Positions 61,869-64,000 of a DNA stretch of 64,000 nucleotides are shown in pieces. The position numbers and the translations under genes are program-made. Source of the stretch: Tenacibaculum tangerinum (GTDB lineage Bacteria > Bacteroidota > Bacteroidia > Flavobacteriales > Flavobacteriaceae). The first letter of the stretch is position 1, and every line of letters starts with the position of its first letter. The notes below the pieces were generated by a model that saw only the letters and a list, made by a program, of their open reading frames with translations, was not told where the DNA came from and made no database searches. The stretch covers positions 1,109,001 through 1,173,000 of the forward strand of contig NZ_CP122539.1 in assembly GCF_029853675.1 (NCBI RefSeq), in the 5' to 3' direction.

Positions 61869-64000
61869 TATTTAGCTTCGATATAAGATTCTGAAATGAC
61901 AATTTGAGGTTTACTAAATAGTGAAGCTCTTTGTTGTTTTATTCTTGCTGTATCGCTAAAGTTCATTGATTTTAAAACATCGTTAAATACATTCTCAACA
62001 ACCTTTTGAGGGTCGTTTTCTGTATTAGATTTAAAGAACTTGTTTAATTTGTTAGGTAGTTGTCTGTGAGAACCTTTATAAATTTCGTCTAATGCTCTTT
62101 GTAATTGATGTTTTATAAATTCGTTTTCGGCTACACCAATAAAAAACTCTAATTGTGTTATTACTTTCTTTTCGGTAGCCGATAGTTGTGCCTTGGTCAC
62201 ATTTTTAGTTTCGATGTTTTTGGCAATCGTTTTAAAATGCGTTAAGGCTTTTGATACTTGTTTATGATGATACTCTGGTAGTTTAACTGCTTTTTCTTTT
62301 GTGGTTGCTTTGAAAATTTTAGCCGCATTAACAAAGGTGAGTTCGTGAACTATATTGTTTTCATCTGTTTTATAGAAAACACCTGGGTGACCTTCGCTTT
62401 TTATATAGGTGATGGATGCGTTATCTACATTGATAAATGAATCTATATTACTTGTTTTACGTGCAATACGAGACTTTTTAGGAATGTTTTTGATTTGGTT
62501 GAACTTTGTGATGTTATTCTTTTTAAAATCTCTTAATTCCTGTAAAAACAATAAAGTCTCGTTAATATCTTCTTTTAATTTAGAGCCATATAAACCAGCT
62601 TCACCAACTTCTTCTAATTGCGAATAAATTTGACTGTCCTCTCCAAAAGCAGAGTGAAACGCCTGTAACTTTTTAATTGCAGTATTGGTTAATTTAATTT
62701 GGTTATCTGATTTGTCTGATGGATAGAAATTAAATACGTGTATCTCATCGGCTTCCGTACCAATACGATTAACACGCCCTATACGTTGCATTAAACGAGT
62801 AGAGTTCCAAGGTACATCATAGTTAACAATAACATTTGAGCGGTGTAGGTTGATACCCTCTGCCAATACTTCGGTAGTAAAAATGATATTATAATCGTTT
62901 TTCCAATCTGCCTTTTCTTGATTAGCATCAAAGTTTTCTAATATAATTGGAAACTTATCTTTACGGTTGTCTGCACTAATGGTCAATATTTTATTTATGC
63001 CTATATCGTGTAGCGTATCACTAACATATTCAATAGTTTCTTTTGATTCAGAGAATACTACTAATTTACCAGAATGATTGTTTTTCTTATTTAGGAATTT
63101 AGATTTTAAATCGGCTATGAACTTGTCTAATTTAGGGTCGTAATCGATTTTTTTCCAATCTTCAACTAATTGTTTAATTTTCTTTTCATCATCCTTTAGT
63201 AACTCAATAAAATCTTCTTTAAAGTCTTCGGCTACATATATTTGATTATTCCCACCTTTTTCATTTATCTTTTCCTCTAATGCTTCTTCGTTACCCTCAT
63301 TTAAGTATTTATTGACGTCAATATCTGGTGCAACATAGACTTTGTTATCTTCAAACATTTTAATCATATGTTTGGTGTTTCTATGTAGCCTTGAAAGTGA
63401 CATTTTAAAAGCATAAAAACTACTTTCTAAACGCTTAACCAATAAGGTTTTCATAATAGCAGATAGCCTGTTGGAAATAGAAGTAACATCACCATATCTC
63501 TTTCTGTCCTCTTCATTAATAAGATATTCTATAGCTCTATATCTATAAAACCCTAAACCATCAACTGGATTTCTGTTTTCATCCATTGAAGTAAGCATTG
63601 TAATTGTACTATCGAACAAAACACTTAATGCGTCATCAAATTTATACTTTACTTCATTAGGTGGATTAATTTTAGGGAATACAATACCTTGTTCCTCAAT
63701 GTCTTTTTTAAAGTCTTCATTGTTTACAATATCTGTACGACTACGACGAATTACTAGAGGCTCAATGACTTTATCCCTAATTTTATCGAATATTGCTTTT
63801 ACTTTATCTATATCAAGAATATCATCTTTTTTTAACTCATCATATTCATCTTTCAGAGGTTGAAAAAAGGCTTGTAAATCTTTCACACTTGGTAGATTAG
63901 CATTTCTTTTATCTTGAAATAAATAGATTTGATTCTCAATATCAGCAGGATGATTATTTAGTGGTGTCGCAGAAAGCAACATCACTTTTTTTCGAGTGTC
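61868..64000 (-). CDS. SNF2-like helicase, C-terminal part (partial)
   Basis: The minus-strand frame is open to the window edge: 710 residues are visible, beginning DTRKKVMLLSATPLNN, so motif III is near the edge and motifs I and II lie outside. Motifs V and VI are visible as TTEVLAEGINLHRSNVIVNYDVPWN and RLMQRIGRVNRIG. The C-terminal region (about 480-710) is unassigned. SNF2-type helicases with this C-terminus accompany adenine methyltransferases in several defence systems. Its stop overlaps the methyltransferase start. Confidence 0.82.
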   Translation of the reverse strand, partial: DTRKKVMLLSATPLNNHPADIENQIYLFQDKRNANLPSVKDLQAFFQPLKDEYDELKKDDILDIDKVKAIFDKIRDKVIEPLVIRRSRTDIVNNEDFKKDIEEQGIVFPKINPPNEVKYKFDDALSVLFDSTITMLTSMDENRNPVDGLGFYRYRAIEYLINEEDRKRYGDVTSISNRLSAIMKTLLVKRLESSFYAFKMSLSRLHRNTKHMIKMFEDNKVYVAPDIDVNKYLNEGNEEALEEKINEKGGNNQIYVAEDFKEDFIELLKDDEKKIKQLVEDWKKIDYDPKLDKFIADLKSKFLNKKNNHSGKLVVFSESKETIEYVSDTLHDIGINKILTISADNRKDKFPIILENFDANQEKADWKNDYNIIFTTEVLAEGINLHRSNVIVNYDVPWNSTRLMQRIGRVNRIGTEADEIHVFNFYPSDKSDNQIKLTNTAIKKLQAFHSAFGEDSQIYSQLEEVGEAGLYGSKLKEDINETLLFLQELRDFKKNNITKFNQIKNIPKKSRIARKTSNIDSFINVDNASITYIKSEGHPGVFYKTDENNIVHELTFVNAAKIFKATTKEKAVKLPEYHHKQVSKALTHFKTIAKNIETKNVTKAQLSATEKKVITQLEFFIGVAENEFIKHQLQRALDEIYKGSHRQLPNKLNKFFKSNTENDPQKVVENVFNDVLKSMNFSDTARIKQQRASLFSKPQIVISESYIEAK

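Noticed and set aside
58353..64000. Assignment to DISARM or BREX
   Set aside because: The visible genes fit some parts of each, but the defining genes (drmA, drmB, drmC or pglZ, brxC) are not seen in the window, so no name is given.

Overview
The window looks like the chromosome of a low-GC marine member of the Flavobacteriaceae (Tenacibaculum/Polaribacter-like). The reasons are family-level: a bacillithiol YtxJ protein, a split transketolase, a serC-serA-DUF1015 cluster, PorT-like barrels, SCxx lipoproteins, DUF6266 and DUF6624 proteins, and promoters of the Bacteroidota TAnnTTTG type with little Shine-Dalgarno signal. The species cannot be named from sequence alone. No rRNA or tRNA gene was seen.

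Bases 1-39068 are ordinary core genome. They hold glyA (5' part), fumarylacetoacetase, a DEAH helicase, ytxJ, a clpB/hsp20 heat-shock pair, smpB, a UbiA-like protein, maf, the C-terminal half of transketolase, recG (frameshifted), a RsmB-type rRNA methyltransferase, a DEAD RNA helicase operon, ychF, a ferredoxin, acyl-CoA reductase, serC-serA-DUF1015, yggS (frameshifted), a DnaQ/GIY-YIG fusion, a voltage-gated potassium channel, miaA, ompH, a DMT exporter and guanine deaminase. A heptanucleotide tandem repeat of 18 full copies starts inside the last codons of the channel gene.

Bases 39085-53317 are the most striking part: an array of about eleven mobile gene cassettes. All genes point the same way, and each is followed by a 67-196 bp site with the architecture of an integron attC site: a RYYYAAC left end, an L''/L' stem with a recurrent mismatch, an asymmetric spacer and a GTTRRRY right end. 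In nine of eleven cassettes the left end of the attC is the reverse complement of the start of the same cassette, as expected for excised circles of integron cassettes. No integrase gene is in the window, so this is a cluster of attC sites lacking an integrase, or the distal part of a sedentary integron. Cargo is mostly lipoproteins, secreted proteins, an abortive-infection-like protein and a KAP-type P-loop ATPase. The ATPase gene is split by two insertion sequences (IS982-like and IS3-like), and virtual excision of both restores a clean 625-codon frame.

Bases 53318-55586 hold a DUF6266 gene, an excisionase-like HTH gene and unusual non-coding sequence. Bases 55587-64000 hold a tightly coupled five-gene minus-strand operon: SNF2-type helicase (runs off the window), Eco57I-like adenine methyltransferase, RecF/SMC-like ATPase, an unknown protein and a GIY-YIG-like protein. 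Start and stop codons overlap or nearly touch at the first three junctions, with 6 bases at the fourth. This is a candidate anti-phage system that I cannot match with confidence to a named type.
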